The notes under the pieces were generated by a model that saw nothing but the letters and a program-made list of their open reading frames with translations, did no database searches and was not told the origin of the DNA. A DNA stretch of 64,000 bases from Lumbricus terrestris (Eukaryota > Annelida > Clitellata > Crassiclitellata > Lumbricidae), in assembly GCA_949752735.1 (NCBI GenBank), contig OX457038.1:61498520-61562519 (forward strand). The letters are read 5' to 3'. The position numbers were made by a program, and so were the translations under genes. Position 1 is the first letter of the stretch, and each line of letters opens with the position of its first letter. Below are positions 12,101 through 23,503 of this stretch, in pieces.

Positions 12101-13532
12101 TTGTACAAAGTTACAGATCTAGTAATGCATAAGCCAGCATCAAACTGATTTAAGTAACAATGCCGTCTGAGTTCAGAAACAAAAGGCAAGAACTTTTATA
12201 AAGCATCCAACTACATTATCTCATACAACTTATTTTCTGACAGTAAACAGAAATCTGAACTCACCTGACATTAGTTCCAACGATTTCCAAAACCAGCGAC
12301 TGGATGTCATTGTCTGTGATACGTTTTATGTGACCATTACGAACCTGAAGAGTACAAAGTAGCATTAGCTTATAGTATAAGAGTTAGCCATATATGAGAA
12401 TTGGAATTGCATAATACAACACCTGACTGACTTTGGATGTAGCATAAAAACTGCTACTTGAGTTTATGCCAAAGAAAACCACATTTTACTAAATCTATCA
12501 TCTCTGTTAATGTGGGAAGCTCTATGCAGCAACCATTTGTCAAACAATTTCTAACTGGACAGATAAAATGTCAGTATCACTGCACAAAAACAATCTTTTC
12601 ACAATCATACCAGACTATGCTATGAAGCTAAGATCACACCATGCAAACAGGATAGAGGACAATTCTGTTACAGTTCAATACAAAGCGATATGCTGGTTAA
12701 ACATTTCTTTATCCTCCGGTAAACTCCAGAAAACACTTTGCAATGAGTAACCAAAATTACAAACATATATGGTACTACATATGTCAAAGCTAAGAAATTT
12801 AACCATAAACTGGCTGAGTAATGCTCCAGATGGAAGGAATGTGCACAAAGTTTTCCTGCATTGAGAAATGTATTGTGAAGTAATGCAACGCGTTATGTTA
12901 TGTATCCAGAGATTCATACTATACAATGCATTATACTGCGACTCCATGTAACTAACACACATCACAATACACCACAGTACAGATAATCACAGCTTTCGCA
13001 TGAATCCATACCATTTCGATAAATTGCAATGTGCTTCTACTATAGCCTAAGCACGCATGTGACAACACAAATTACACAACATCTTCCATCTATCCACGAC
13101 CTCACACCTACGGCACGTTTGTCAGCTTTCATTCACACACTGCCTGCACGTTGGGGCGCTATAAAAATGTCCTACTATAACTACTGCAATAAAGTTAGCC
13201 ACAACGTACTATACATGACTCGCCCTTCAAAAATAAATGTATTACTGCATAAGCCTCGCGCAGCTCTGAAACCAACACGCCATTTTATTCAATGCGGAAT
13301 CATTATTAAAATGTAAAATCATTAGTGTACCAATATTTATTTGATTAGTGCAGTCGTTACAATGCAATTCAGTTCATCTTGACTGAAACTGCATCCGGTC
13401 CGGTCAATGTCAGAAGCTATAGATTCTGAAGACGATTTCACTGCTCACCTTTTTATCCCAAATCTGTAACGGTTTGCTACCGATGCTGTAGAGGATCGAC
13501 AGAAACCCACTTTGAAAGGTGTTTTTAAACAT
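9200..13532 (-). CDS. CFAP20: CFAP20 (cilia- and flagella-associated protein 20), five coding exons
   Basis: Exons on the minus strand: 13532-13449, 12344-12265, 10963-10852, 10282-10094, 9310-9200. All join in frame at GT-AG introns to give 191 residues, beside about 193 for the human protein. The N-terminus [20 protein letters not shown] and internal [20 protein letters not shown] are essentially identical to vertebrate CFAP20; the end is PVQAKK then stop. CFAP20 is an inner-junction/axonemal microtubule protein of cilia, centrioles and basal bodies (family knowledge). The start is chosen because it is the conserved N-terminus; the frame is open 29 codons further upstream but that part is not conserved. 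One extremely conserved, single-copy gene, with no sign of decay. Confidence 0.97.
9907..10027. repeat. Long imperfect hairpin in the last CFAP20 intron
   Basis: The arms 9907-9960 and 10027-9971 pair over about 55 bp with a loop of about 10. The core TACCACATTGCACCTTA (left) and its complement (right) match perfectly, and several arm differences are C/T, i.e. G-U compatible in RNA. It could be a fold-back element or a hairpin RNA precursor. No target duplication was recognised. Confidence 0.75.
11041..11105 (+). repeat. Possible tRNA-derived SINE head
   Basis: A consensus B-box, GGTTCGAATCC, lies at 11091-11101 with an A-box-like TGGTTGAATGG about 40 bases upstream. It does not fold as a full tRNA that I can verify. 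It sits within a CFAP20 intron. Confidence 0.35.
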
Positions 13533-13644
13533 TTTTCGGGTTATCGGATTTTCTCGTGAACAGTCAAACTGACAACTGAACGCTACAACCAAACGACAAA
13601 GTTGAACGTCCACACACACAACTTCTTTCCAGTGTTGTCAATTC

Positions 13645-13656
13645 GTCGCTAGGGAC
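13645..13656. promoter_or_regulatory. Candidate X-box (RFX site) of CFAP20
   Basis: GTCGCTAGGGAC is an imperfect palindrome resembling the RFX X-box pattern (GTNRC-RGNAAC type). It lies 113-124 bases upstream of the CFAP20 ATG, where X-boxes of ciliary genes usually occur. It departs from the best consensus, so this is a candidate only. Confidence 0.4.
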
Positions 13657-14107
13657 GTAGCACTGCGCACGAATATAGATGCTCATTTGCATAAAATCTC
13701 GGTCTGCTTTATTAAACTGCTCACATGACGAAATTTTATATAAAACTGATGATAAATTACTTAGACGTCTATTATGCTCAAGTTATTTTAGTTAAAGTTG
13801 AAAAGATAGATAGATTTTGAATGCGTTACTAGGAACTATTTTACGCAGCACAGGTGCGCGCGCGTAACTAAGGATCGATACCCGGTGACATGGTTTCAGC
13901 CTTTGTTTACCCAAAGAAAACAGAATCATACTGTGATCATACTGATACACCGTTTGTCGAATTTGATTGGCATGCACGAACCTTTCAAGTGACTTCCGCC
14001 GTTTGAAACCACGCCCTCGTAACTACGTGCCGTTTACCAGCTTTAATTCAGACGCTGCCTGATTCGATCCGTGGCAGATAATTATTTATTATAGGAATGG
14101 GCGCGCT
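13657..14107. other. CFAP20 upstream region, no gene seen
   Basis: AT-rich sequence between the CFAP20 promoter and the LINE, with a short CGCGCG patch near 13858. No recognised coding exon. Confidence 0.5.
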
Positions 14108-14138
14108 TAATTATAAATATTGTCGTTTGATGAATTGA

Positions 14139-16007
14139 AGGCAATTATCTGAGCAGGCCAAAAACCTCCATAGAAAATCTCTAAAATACTATAATGATTT
14201 TATTTATGTACCACGAGTCTACGACATTGGATTGAATAATTCACAATCCTCCAACACTGATCCACCTCCATTTCCAAACCCTACTCCTCCTGTCTCTCAG
14301 TCATCCCTTCCAATACTCCATCCCGCCTCTGAAGCTGAAGTGTCACTCCTGCTAAATTCTCTTCCTAACAAACAGTGTGAATTAGATCCTATCCCAACTG
14401 CTCTCCTAAAAGACTGCGCCTCCGTCCTCATTCCTATAATCACTAAAATTATCAATCTTTCACTTTCCACTGGCAACTTTCCAATGGTCTTCAAGCAATC
14501 TCTCGTCACTCCTCTTCTGAAAAAGGCAAATCTTGACAAGGAAAACCCATCAAATTACCGACCCATCTCCAACCTTTCTTTTCTATCTAAATTAACCGAA
14601 CGAATTGTCCTTTACCGGCTAAACGATTACCTCGCTTCTAACTCACTCCTCAACCCCCACCAATCCGGCTTCACCAAACACCACTCTACAGAAACTCTAC
14701 TCGTCTCTCTGTATAATAAACTGGTTTCTGCCGTCAGTCATCAGCAAGTCTCCTGCCTCTGCCTCCTTGACATCTCCGCTGCATTCGACACCATCGATCA
14801 CAATCTCCTTCTAAATCGACTTTCTTCTTCTTTTGGCGTCTCTGGCACCGCTCTACTCTGGTTCCAGTCCTATTTGTCTTCCAGGTCCTTCTCCGTCAAA
14901 GCCTCCAGTCACTGTTCACAACCCCTTCCACTATCTTGTGGCGTTCCTCAAGGCTCCGTCCTGGGTCCGTTGCTCTTCATCCTCTACACCACTCCTTTAA
15001 GTCATCTAATAAAATCCTCGTCTGTCGACCACCATCTCTACGCAGACGACACCCAACTCTTTATATCCTTCTCCCCAGGCTCTTTCTTCACCGCCATTGC
15101 TCAACTTCTCAATGTGGTCAATCTGATCTCTCAATGGATGTCCTCAAACCTCCTCTGCCTCAACCCATCAAAAACAGAGTTCATTATTCTTGGCCTTCCT
15201 GACCAAATCAAGAAAATCCCTGACCCTTCAATACACCTATCGACTAACTCTTCAACTCTCACCTTTACTTCCGATGCTCCTGTTCGCAATCTTGGTGTAA
15301 TGTTTGACTCGCATCTCTCCTTCTCTAACCACATCTCTAGCCTATCGCGCTCCTGTTTCATGCATATCCGGGACCTCCGACGCATCCGACCCATGCTTGA
15401 TTTCAAAACTGCTTCCACAATTGCTACGTCCATCGTCCACTCAAAGCTTGACTACTGCAACTCCCTGTTCTTAAACCTTGATTCCACACAACTTAAGCGC
15501 CTCCAACTCATTCAAAATTCTCTAGCTAGAGCCGTCACCAGAACACCCAGACATCATCACATTACCCCTGTCCTCAAGTCTCTTCACTGGCTGAAAATTC
15601 CAGAGCGAATCCACTTCAAAGTTCTCTCCTTAACGTACAACTCTTTACAATGCTCCCAGCCCAGTTATCTTCGCGAACTGTTCACCATCCAGCCTACCCG
15701 TTCTACCCGATCATCCGCCTGCCTTACACTTTCTCGACCCCCGGTCACAAGTCATCTCAAGTTCTCCAACCGAGCCATATCCATCTCAGCACCACGCCTT
15801 TGGAATGATCTGCCTCCTGAATTCCGATCCTTTTCAGTCCCTTCATCATCATTTCTAATCACACACCACAACCTTCCTCAGGCTCCTCTATCCATCACAT
15901 CTCGGGCTTTTCATTCGAAACTTAAGACACTCCTTTTCACGATCTCTTACCCTATCTCAACTGATCCTCCGCCCTCAAATTTCCGGCCCAGACGACACCC
16001 ACCTTAG
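14139..16007 (+). CDS. LINE ORF2 C-terminal part: reverse transcriptase
   Basis: The open frame runs from 14139 (upstream stop at 14136) to 16007 without interruption, about 620 codons. RT blocks in order: LDPIPTALLKD, NYRPISNLSFLSKLTERIV, LLDISAAFDTIDH, GVPQGSVLGPLLF, the catalytic HLYADDTQLF, then GVMFDSHLSFSNHI, and the CR1/L2 C-terminal signature SAPRLWNDLPPEFRS. RT would copy the element RNA at the nicked target. Without endonuclease or a proper start this copy is a dead fragment, but the long open frame suggests fairly recent insertion. Confidence 0.9.
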   Translation, partial: RQLSEQAKNLHRKSLKYYNDFIYVPRVYDIGLNNSQSSNTDPPPFPNPTPPVSQSSLPILHPASEAEVSLLLNSLPNKQCELDPIPTALLKDCASVLIPIITKIINLSLSTGNFPMVFKQSLVTPLLKKANLDKENPSNYRPISNLSFLSKLTERIVLYRLNDYLASNSLLNPHQSGFTKHHSTETLLVSLYNKLVSAVSHQQVSCLCLLDISAAFDTIDHNLLLNRLSSSFGVSGTALLWFQSYLSSRSFSVKASSHCSQPLPLSCGVPQGSVLGPLLFILYTTPLSHLIKSSSVDHHLYADDTQLFISFSPGSFFTAIAQLLNVVNLISQWMSSNLLCLNPSKTEFIILGLPDQIKKIPDPSIHLSTNSSTLTFTSDAPVRNLGVMFDSHLSFSNHISSLSRSCFMHIRDLRRIRPMLDFKTASTIATSIVHSKLDYCNSLFLNLDSTQLKRLQLIQNSLARAVTRTPRHHHITPVLKSLHWLKIPERIHFKVLSLTYNSLQCSQPSYLRELFTIQPTRSTRSSACLTLSRPPVTSHLKFSNRAISISAPRLWNDLPPEFRSFSVPSSSFLITHHNLPQAPLSITSRAFHSKLKTLLFTISYPISTDPPPSNFRPRRHPP

Positions 16008-16023
16008 TAGCTGTTCCGCCCCT

Positions 16024-16171
16024 CTGATCCTATGGTAACTCGACCCGGACCACCACGGACTACTCTCACGGACAACCCTTCTAATACAACGCATTTGATC
16101 CTGATCCTATGGTAACTCGACCCGGACCACCACGGACTATTCTCACGGACAACCCTTCTAACGCAACGCAG
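16024..16171 (+). repeat. 77-bp tandem repeat in the LINE 3' UTR
   Basis: Two copies, 16024-16100 and 16101-16171, each beginning CTGATCCTATGGTAACTCG and differing at a few positions. Confidence 0.95.
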
Positions 16172-16388
16172 CGCTCGTGAATAAGCTGGTGCCCCGCGCT
16201 TGGCTTTCGAGTGGCGCTTTAGAAATTTCGAGTTTACGATTACGATTACGATAATAATAATTATAACCGACGAATTGGCGCTTTTCTGTTGTGTTGTTTC
16301 ACTTTGTTTGACTCGGGTTCTGCTGAAAATAAGATAGCCCTTCCCACTTCTGACTTTGCCGAACCAGGCAGCACTTGTGCTATTAGTG

Positions 16389-17274
16389 TAGGGTGACCAT
16401 ACGTCCAGGTTTTCCGGGACATGTCCCGTTTTTTTGTGGTGCGTCCCGGTGTCCCGACGACTTAGGCAAAATGGCAAAATTGTCCCGGTTTTTTACAAGA
16501 AGGAAACTTGTATATTTAAACAGTGAGTTTTATACAAATGACAGAAAAAGTGTGGTCTTTTTAATCCAAAAAGAAGTTGTAACGAAAGGGAAGTTGTCAA
16601 TTTATATGGGGTATTATTGTACATCTTTAGGCTACTGAGTTTAGTTAATAGGCCTACTTTAAGAATAATTCTTAAAGTATAAGTAATAATTATTAATGCT
16701 ACGCCTTGATAACTATTATCAAGGTGTATGCCTAACGAGAAAGTTTTCCCATTAGGCCTACAATTTAAGTGGCGGCAAAAGATCTAGGCCTTTATCAATT
16801 TCGGCAGTTCGTGTCAGGGTCGTAATGGGAGGGAGTTAGACAACTCACGTCAGCACAGATATAGGCCTAGTAGAGCAGTTTCTTTCAAATGACAACTTCA
16901 AATGCTGCCATTGCAACGAGCCTGCTGTTGAAATTAAAAAATTTTGACGCTCAGCATTAAATTTAACTGTGATGACAACTGCTGCATCGATGGGCCTACA
17001 TTCGAAAAGCGTTCGCATTACAGAACTTAACTAAAGCAATCACTCCACGGAGATATTTCAGTATTATAATTTTTAACTTCGTCAAAGTATGCAGGCCTAT
17101 ACTAGAATGAGCAAAAATGGCCTACTATGGTTACTGTTGATTGGAGTATCCTATAGGCTATAGGACGAAGCCTATTGTCCTGCAGTTAAGGAATTACAAT
17201 TGGCAGTAAATGCCAGTAATAATTGTTGTCCAAAAAGTGTCCCGGTTTTTGATGGCCAGAAAATGGTCACCCTA
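16389..17274. mobile_element. hAT-type nonautonomous element, 886 bp
   Basis: Terminal inverted repeats TAGGGTGACCAT at both ends and a perfect 8-bp target duplication TATTAGTG at 16381-16388 and 17275-17282. Near the left end there is a palindrome, CCGGGACATGTCCCG, and GTCCCGG motifs sit near both ends. No transposase frame. Confidence 0.95.
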
Positions 17275-18280
17275 TATTAGTGTTAAGCTACCGAACCCAC
17301 TGCTGCAAAGCCGACCTGCGTGTCGTGCTATAGTGGGCCGTATTTCGTATAGGCCTAGGCCTAACCTGTACCTGTAATCATCCTGCGGTTTGTCAGAAGA
17401 TTATTTAATTATCAATGGCTAAATGCATGGTTAGCTGCAGTTATTCAGTTGTTTCATTGTAGGCTACTTCAAACATTTTACTTTATGATTTAAAATTTGA
17501 ATCAGTCTAATAACAATAATAATTATGGAGACGCCGCAGACGCGTGATTTAATTTACGTCATTCGATCATTAACCTTACGCGAACTGTTCAAATCGTACA
17601 GGCGTATACCTGGCGCCGTCACTCACCCTAGGCAACAAGTAGGCCTACTGCAAGTCTGCAACACAGGAAGCTCGTTCCAAAGCGAGGGGCCCAGTGATGC
17701 CACAGCTGTTTTTTCCACTAGATCTGAGTCACCGTATTTATCTTAGATTTCAATTCTGAAGTGGTAGTAGATAAAATTAACAAATAACACTATGTGCTGT
17801 CTTGTGCCGCCATTTTGTTTGAATGCAAATAATTGGCCTAATATTTACTTTTAAATAATAAGTTTGTTAGTTTTGCGTTTGGACAAAGGAAAGATGAAGG
17901 AGTGACCAAGTAGATTGGGATTGCATGTGTCTTGTGTCTTGTAACATAAATGAAAGCACCTATACTTCTCACGTAAACATGTAGCATATTTTCAAAGCCG
18001 TTCATCACGGCAATGATTCAACCACCTAGCCTATTTTGATGAAAGTTGCTTGTCCACAAATAGGCCTAAATTAACCACTGTTTTGTAATTTTTATTGCCG
18101 ATTGATGAGACTTAATTCGAACTCAAAGGAAACCGAAGGATTCAAGGATGTTCGCTATAGGCCTATAGGCCTACTGGTTGCATATTTGCTAAGCGTATAG
18201 CCTACTACGGCACATAGGCTAATCTAAGCCAAAACGACTGCATAAAGCCGGTATGTTAGTCTACATCTTATTGACTGCTT

Positions 18281-18350
18281 GCTTATGTCGGCGCGCATTT
18301 GTCCAGCGCGCTTTTGTCGGTTTGCGCTTATGTCGGCGCGCTTTTGTCCT
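18281..18350. repeat. Short GTCGGCGCGC repeats
   Basis: The motif GTCGGCGCGC followed by (A/T)TTTGTCC occurs at 18288 and 18332, with degenerate copies between (AGCGCGCTTTTGTCGG, TTTGCGC). It is a CG-rich island in otherwise AT-rich DNA. Confidence 0.7.
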
Positions 18351-18606
18351 GACGGGACACCCCGTTCTATAGTCTTGCGTGCTCCTATCATGACCTGTCT
18401 AAGTTTTCGTCCAATTGGTCGGGGGTCCAACGACGGTGATGATAGACGTCCGTGGCTTCACGACCAACAACACTAGGCACGCATTCCACATTCATAAGTT
18501 TGGTCGACTGGGGGATAACTGTAACGAAACTGGACCTCACTTCAATCCCATGGAGAAAGAACACGGGGATCCCGAAAACGAAGAAAAGTAGGCTGTACAT
18601 ATTGCT

Positions 18607-18607
<1 letters not shown>

Positions 18608-18656
<49 letters not shown>

Positions 18657-18734
18657 AACAGACAGACAGACGAAAGACAGACAGAAAGATAGATATAGAG
18701 ATAGAGAAACAGACAGTGATAGAGACAGACAGAC

Positions 18735-18784
<50 letters not shown>
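18608..18784. repeat. (GACA)n and (GA)n microsatellite
   Basis: CAGA/GACA runs lead into a pure GA run of about 45 bases. Confidence 0.95.
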
Positions 18785-18788
<4 letters not shown>

Positions 18789-19770
18789 TATTCCTGTAAA
18801 TAGGCAGAGGTCGTCCACGCGATACAGAGCCATTCCAATGAAAATATCGTGAAAGTAGTATAATAATTTATATTGTCTGTTTTCAATCAGCTGCATCAGA
18901 AACGTCCACCCAAGTGTGGCTGTTTATATTGGCCATTATCATTCACGTCTGGATTTATCTATTAACTTTTTCGGCGAATCACGTCATTGGAATCATAGAA
19001 ACTGGCTATATAATAGTGTCGGGACTTATCACATATTAGATCATTTCAATAAGATCCCAACACGTAGACTGTTACAATTAAATCCATAACCTGTTATTAT
19101 AGCCTACAGTTAACATTATAATTACCTGCCTTAACATTAGTGGAATGACCGATTACGTAGATTTCTAATCGATTAAATTTCCAAGCGGGTCAACACGCAG
19201 AAAAGTTACTATGCAATTCCGATTCTCCACAATACACATCAGGTATTGTAAGACAATTAATCGCACGCACGGAGGGTTTCTGCAGCCAGAAAAGTGGGAA
19301 CATGGAGTCCCTATGACTCCCCAAAATGTCAGGCTGTGGGGTGGAGGAGTGCATAAAAGTTGCAATGGAGCTGCTGCCGTGTAATAACTAATAATAGACC
19401 GGTTAGTCTTTCAAAAATTCTCGCGACAAAACCAGAAGCGATAAGCGCAGACAATTTTCGTTCACTCTATCCTTGTGAACGTTGAGCCGCTTCGGGGGCC
19501 TCAACGGGAAGGTAAACGAACGATATGTAGGCGGATCACGTGACGCCATTGTTCTTTTAATTTATTCTCAGTAGCATTTCGCAGTAGGCTAAATGAATGA
19601 TTTCTTAAGCTCTTTCTCGACACATATCTTCTAAATTCTGATCTTTAAGACTATAAAATTTAAAAAATATGAAAATATTAGTATCAATCTAGGCCTATAG
19701 AAAATAGACACAACGTTACCTGTAAAAAGGCTAACATAAATATACTAGTCTTAAATCGCGAGTAGATATT

Positions 19771-19791
19771 GTCATTATTATTATAATTATA

Positions 19792-19833
<42 letters not shown>
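19771..19833. repeat. (ATT)n microsatellite
   Basis: Nearly pure ATT triplets. Confidence 0.95.
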
Positions 19834-19834
<1 letters not shown>

Positions 19835-20151
19835 CATGAATTATTCTAAGGATTTTTCTCAACTGCACATGAGAGACGAAATAGGTAGCATGCGCCATAG
19901 TGGAGTCCTGAGGAACGGCCTTGCGCTGTTTCCCTTGCGTTCGTGTCGTCAATTGCTTGATCTGGATGCCGCAGAGCGAAGGAATCTATAGGCTATAGCC
20001 TGGAATGCGTGGCTACTGGTACACAAAGCTATCTAAGCTAAATCGGAGCTTGGCCTGCTAGAAAACTATGCATGAGCATTAGAATCTTAAACTCAACAGA
20101 CTTTTGCACAGGCAGTCAAAGCAGTCATGACTATCACTGTGGCATTCTGTT

Positions 20152-20296
20152 ATCTAGCTTCAACCTCAAACCGGATTCGGGGCGCTCTTGAACAGACTAA
20201 AGCTAGGAAAATCGCAAGCTACAACCATCTAGCTACAACCTCAAACCGGATTCGGGGCGCTCTTGAACAGACTAAAGCTAGGCAAATTGCAAGTAT
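20152..20296. repeat. 75-bp tandem duplication
   Basis: Two units (20152-20226 and 20227-20296), each containing CAAACCGGATTCGGGGCGCT and then GAACAGACTAAAGCTAGG, nearly identical. Period 75, a multiple of 3, but no gene context. Confidence 0.95.
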
Positions 20297-20444
20297 GCAC
20301 AACTGCTGCAATCCCACCACTTGTCCCATTGGCTTTTGAAATAATTCGACATATATAATGATGATATATTAATTGTGTCCCGCTGACCTGTATCGTCTGC
20401 TGAGCCACAATGAGTCAATGACGAGTCACTGCATTAGTGAAGGC

Positions 20445-20636
20445 CAGTGGCGGCACCAGGATTTGAGTTTCGGGGGGGCTGAGCCGCGCGGCAAAAATTT
20501 TCCATTTTCGCCGCCAAAATTTCTGACGACCTTTTTTTTTCAATGTAAAAAATTCGGATGGCCCTTTTTTTAGGGGGGGGGGGGCTGAACCTCTTGTAGG
20601 GGGGCTTAGCCCCCAGCACCCCTAGCGCCGCCACTG
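20445..20636. mobile_element. hAT-type MITE, family 2, copy a
   Basis: 192 bp with ends CAGTGGCGGCACCAGG and, inverted, CAGTGGCGGCGCTAGG. Flanks GTGAAGGC and GTGAGGTC agree at 6 of 8 positions, so the target duplication is diverged. Interior has poly-G and poly-T runs and CTGACGACC followed by T(n). Sister: 27085-27280. Confidence 0.8.
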
Positions 20637-20644
20637 GTGAGGTC

Positions 20645-22185
20645 TCGTCAATTGACAGACCTGTGTGGTAACCACTATGCTAGAGCCTTCTATAAAGTTC
20701 TATTACAGAAATAGAAGGCTCTGTAGGCTACTATTCAGTGGATAAAGATAGGTTGAGGCACTGCATGGCTCAAATGTCAAATTTGACAGATTGAAATTTT
20801 TAAAGATATCACTTGATAGTGAAGAGAAGACATTTAGGCCTAGTTGTGAAAACATAGTATTTTTTACAAATACTAACAGTGAATTATAATGCCATATATT
20901 ACTATAGCAAATAATATTATAATTATATAATATTAACTAATATCATGGTAGATAATAAGAGTCCATGTAATACAATTCTATGTAATACAATAATGTAAAC
21001 AGGAACAAATGCCATTATCATTTTGTCAAATATTTCTGTGGGGAAGGCCATTTCTGTCATTTTAGTTGTACAAAAATGTTTGTGCAAATATTAACATTAA
21101 ATCATACGCTTTCAATATGGTATCATATATCATAATGAATAATGGCACTATTATAATCATAATTATAATGGTATATAATATCATGGTATATAATAGCAAG
21201 TGCAAAGCACTTAGTCTATTTAAAGTAGGCTTGTAGGCATTTAAAATATATCCATCACTGAATCAAATATATTAAGAAATAAATCAGAGCAAGAATAAAA
21301 CATCTCATTTAACCGAAGTTTTGCAAATGTTGGCCCAATACAGAACTTAAGAAGGTTGTGGAGTTTTGACCCGTGAAAATCCCCCCCCCCCTGAAAAAAC
21401 TGAAATTACGTCCCTGTCCACGACCCTCTGTGATTCAGAATTTCAGAGGGTCGTGGTAAACCCTTCCCCCCCTCGGCACTCGACGATACGCGCGCTCGGC
21501 GACTGTCCACCGGACGCAGCGGTGGGGGACTATAATATTATTGGTTAAACACTGGCAACAGTGCGCAGCCGCACAAGCAGCGATACATAAAATGAAAAGT
21601 CATTGGTTTCAAAAAAACACTGCAGGCATATTTTTATGCAACTGGGTCACGTGCGTGATTCTGATTGATAGCGTAACATTAGCGCTTGGGGGTGTATAAA
21701 GGTTAGGCCTAGTCGCCTAGGCTAAATTTAATCTAACTCACTGCATAAATTGTAAGAGTGCTTTGATCGAGGGGATCATCATAGAAATGTAAACCTCGAA
21801 ATAAACCTTATATCATCACCTAGGCTAAATTGAACGATGCCTAATAAGCTAATAGCCTATTGCAGGCTATTGCTACGCAATGTGTTAGCCTATATTGCTC
21901 TGGCGATTTCGGATGTGTCATAGGCCTAAAGGATAGACATATCAGGCCTATCGATCGTAGACTATTTGAATGATGAAGTAGGCTACTATCGCGTAACTAT
22001 TAGCCTAGCACAGTATGAAATATTATTTAAATGTTATTTATACGGTTATACCATACTATTAGCCTAGCTGGCTAAACATCCAAATTCTTGTCCCATCCCT
22101 ATAGGCACTGTACTTACATAGCCTAATTAGGCTATAAGCCTATTGATGGGACCGTGTTGTTGAAAGTATCGGGCAAATGTACTTA
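20645..22185. other. No gene seen
   Basis: AT-rich spacer with ATAAT-type low complexity (20880-21190), AGGCCT motifs, and the hairpin at 21418. A MITE-like right end, GAAATTACGTCCCTG, lies at 21401-21416 without a visible left partner. Confidence 0.5.
21418..21456. repeat. 13-bp perfect hairpin
   Basis: CCACGACCCTCTG at 21418-21430 and its exact complement at 21444-21456, with a 13-base loop. Origin unknown; it may be a remnant of an inverted-repeat element. Confidence 0.85.
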
Positions 22186-22193
22186 AGTAAAAG

Positions 22194-22407
22194 CAGGGCT
22201 TTTCTAACGTGCAGTTCTACACAAAATGTGCAGTTCTAAATGGATTCGTGCAGTTGTAGAAGAACTTCCGTCACGTTCCGTGCAGCTAAAACTAAGCTTA
22301 GTAAAAAAAATAGGCCATTTTCCTCAGATTGGGAGTAATTTACCATGGAGGACGAGAAAGGAGAGAAGAGGATGTGCAGTTCTAAAAATTCCTTAAAAAC
22401 AGCCCTG
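22194..22407. mobile_element. hAT-type MITE, family 1, copy c
   Basis: 214 bp, inverted relative to the copies at 6763 and 7327. Ends CAGGGCTTTTCTAACG and, inverted, CAGGGCTGTTTTTAAGG. Perfect 8-bp target duplication AGTAAAAG at 22186-22193 and 22408-22415. Confidence 0.93.
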
Positions 22408-22762
22408 AGTAAAAGTAAAATGGATTTTAATTACCTAATTAAAAGTAGCCTACTCATTACAAATATTACTTAAGTAAAAGCAAAAAGTATCCCCTTCAAA
22501 TTATAGGTCTATAATACTTTTTAAGTAAAAAGTAAAAGTAGCCTAGCTAGGCCTACCGAGTCTTTCTATTTTAGCATGCACGCTGTTGCACAGCTGAAGA
22601 ATCGTTCTGCTGCAGAAATAGCCTAGCAGTGCACCACCCATCGAAAATAATAATTATATTTTTAACCATGCAAATTTAAATCAGCTGTTTTAGCTTAGCG
22701 TAACTAAAATGTTAATTAGCGCATTTAAGTAACGAACATCGCTAGAGTAGGCTACGAGTGTC

Positions 22763-22976
22763 CAAGGGCGGATACAGGAATTTTCGAAGGGGGGGCCAAA
22801 AATTTTGGTATTGTGAGACAGTAGAAAATTTTTTAGTCATCGACCAAATTTTCCGGGAAAAAGATACCAACTTATCCGCCAAAAAAGTTGATGACCTGTT
22901 TTTTTTTTTTTTTTTTTAGTCATCGACCAATTTTCCGGGAAAAAGATACCAACTTATCCGCCAAAAAAGTTGATGA

Positions 22977-23013
<37 letters not shown>

Positions 23014-23224
23014 TCATCGACCAATTTTTCGGGAAAAGGAGATGCCATTTCCGAACGGGGGGCCACGTCCCGTACGATTTTCTAATAGGGGGGGGGGGGC
23101 CAGATGTCCTGTTTTTCTCTCCCACTACATGTTTTTTAAACCAAATGGGGGGGGGCCACGTTCCATGCAATTTTTAAATGGGGGGGGGCCATGGCCGGAT
23201 TGGCCCCCCCTGGATCCGCCCCTG
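22763..23224. mobile_element. hAT-type MITE, family 3, with tandem stem-loop modules
   Basis: 462 bp. Ends CAAGGGCGGATACAGG and, inverted, CAGGGGCGGATCCAGG. Perfect 8-bp target duplication CGAGTGTC at 22755-22762 and 23225-23232. The interior repeats, two full times and once partly, a unit of about 70-90 bp: TTTAGTCATCGACC, then ATACCAACTTATCCGCC, then GTTGATGACC and a poly-T run. Confidence 0.93.
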
Positions 23225-23357
23225 CGAGTGTCAGTGTGTCACATAATTTGTAACGAAGTAAAAGTACTGAAACATGGGTACAATTTCACTTCGTTGAAAG
23301 TAAAAGTATTTAGGTTTCTGATACTTCGTTACCTGTGAAGGTATTCAAACTTTTACT

Positions 23358-23503
23358 CAGGGCTTAAAGTGTGGCTGGACGGTCATGGACGGCGTCCATG
23401 CACTTATTTTAAAATCTGAACGCCGTCCAGCCACTTATTGAAAAGCAATGACTGGAAAGGTAAGGGGCGTCCATGCACTTATTTTTCCACACTTTAAGCA
23501 CTG
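23358..23503. mobile_element. hAT-type MITE, family 4, 146 bp
   Basis: Ends CAGGGCTTAAAGTGTGG and, inverted, CAGTGCTTAAAGTGTGG. Perfect 8-bp target duplication CTTTTACT at 23350-23357 and 23504-23511. The interior has two ACGCCGTCCA-type motifs in inverted order and the phrase GCGTCCATGCACTTATTTT twice. Confidence 0.92.

Larger units (their letters stand above)
14117..16257 (+). mobile_element. 5'-truncated CR1/L2-type LINE
   Basis: Contains the RT half of ORF2, a short 3' UTR with a 77-bp tandem repeat, and a (TTACGA)n tail at about 16233-16252. A candidate 9-bp target duplication TAATTATAA lies at 14108-14116 and 16258-16266; it is AT-rich, so only suggestive. The endonuclease domain is missing, as in typical 5'-truncated LINE insertions. 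Confidence 0.85.
17283..20151. other. Gene-free repeat-rich stretch
   Basis: No coding exon recognised. Holds many AGGCCT palindromes, the short CG-rich repeats near 18281, and two microsatellites listed separately. Confidence 0.5.

Noticed and set aside
18452..18896. Open frames with TDRQ or SLSLS repeats
   Set aside because: Translated (GACA)n/(GA)n microsatellite.
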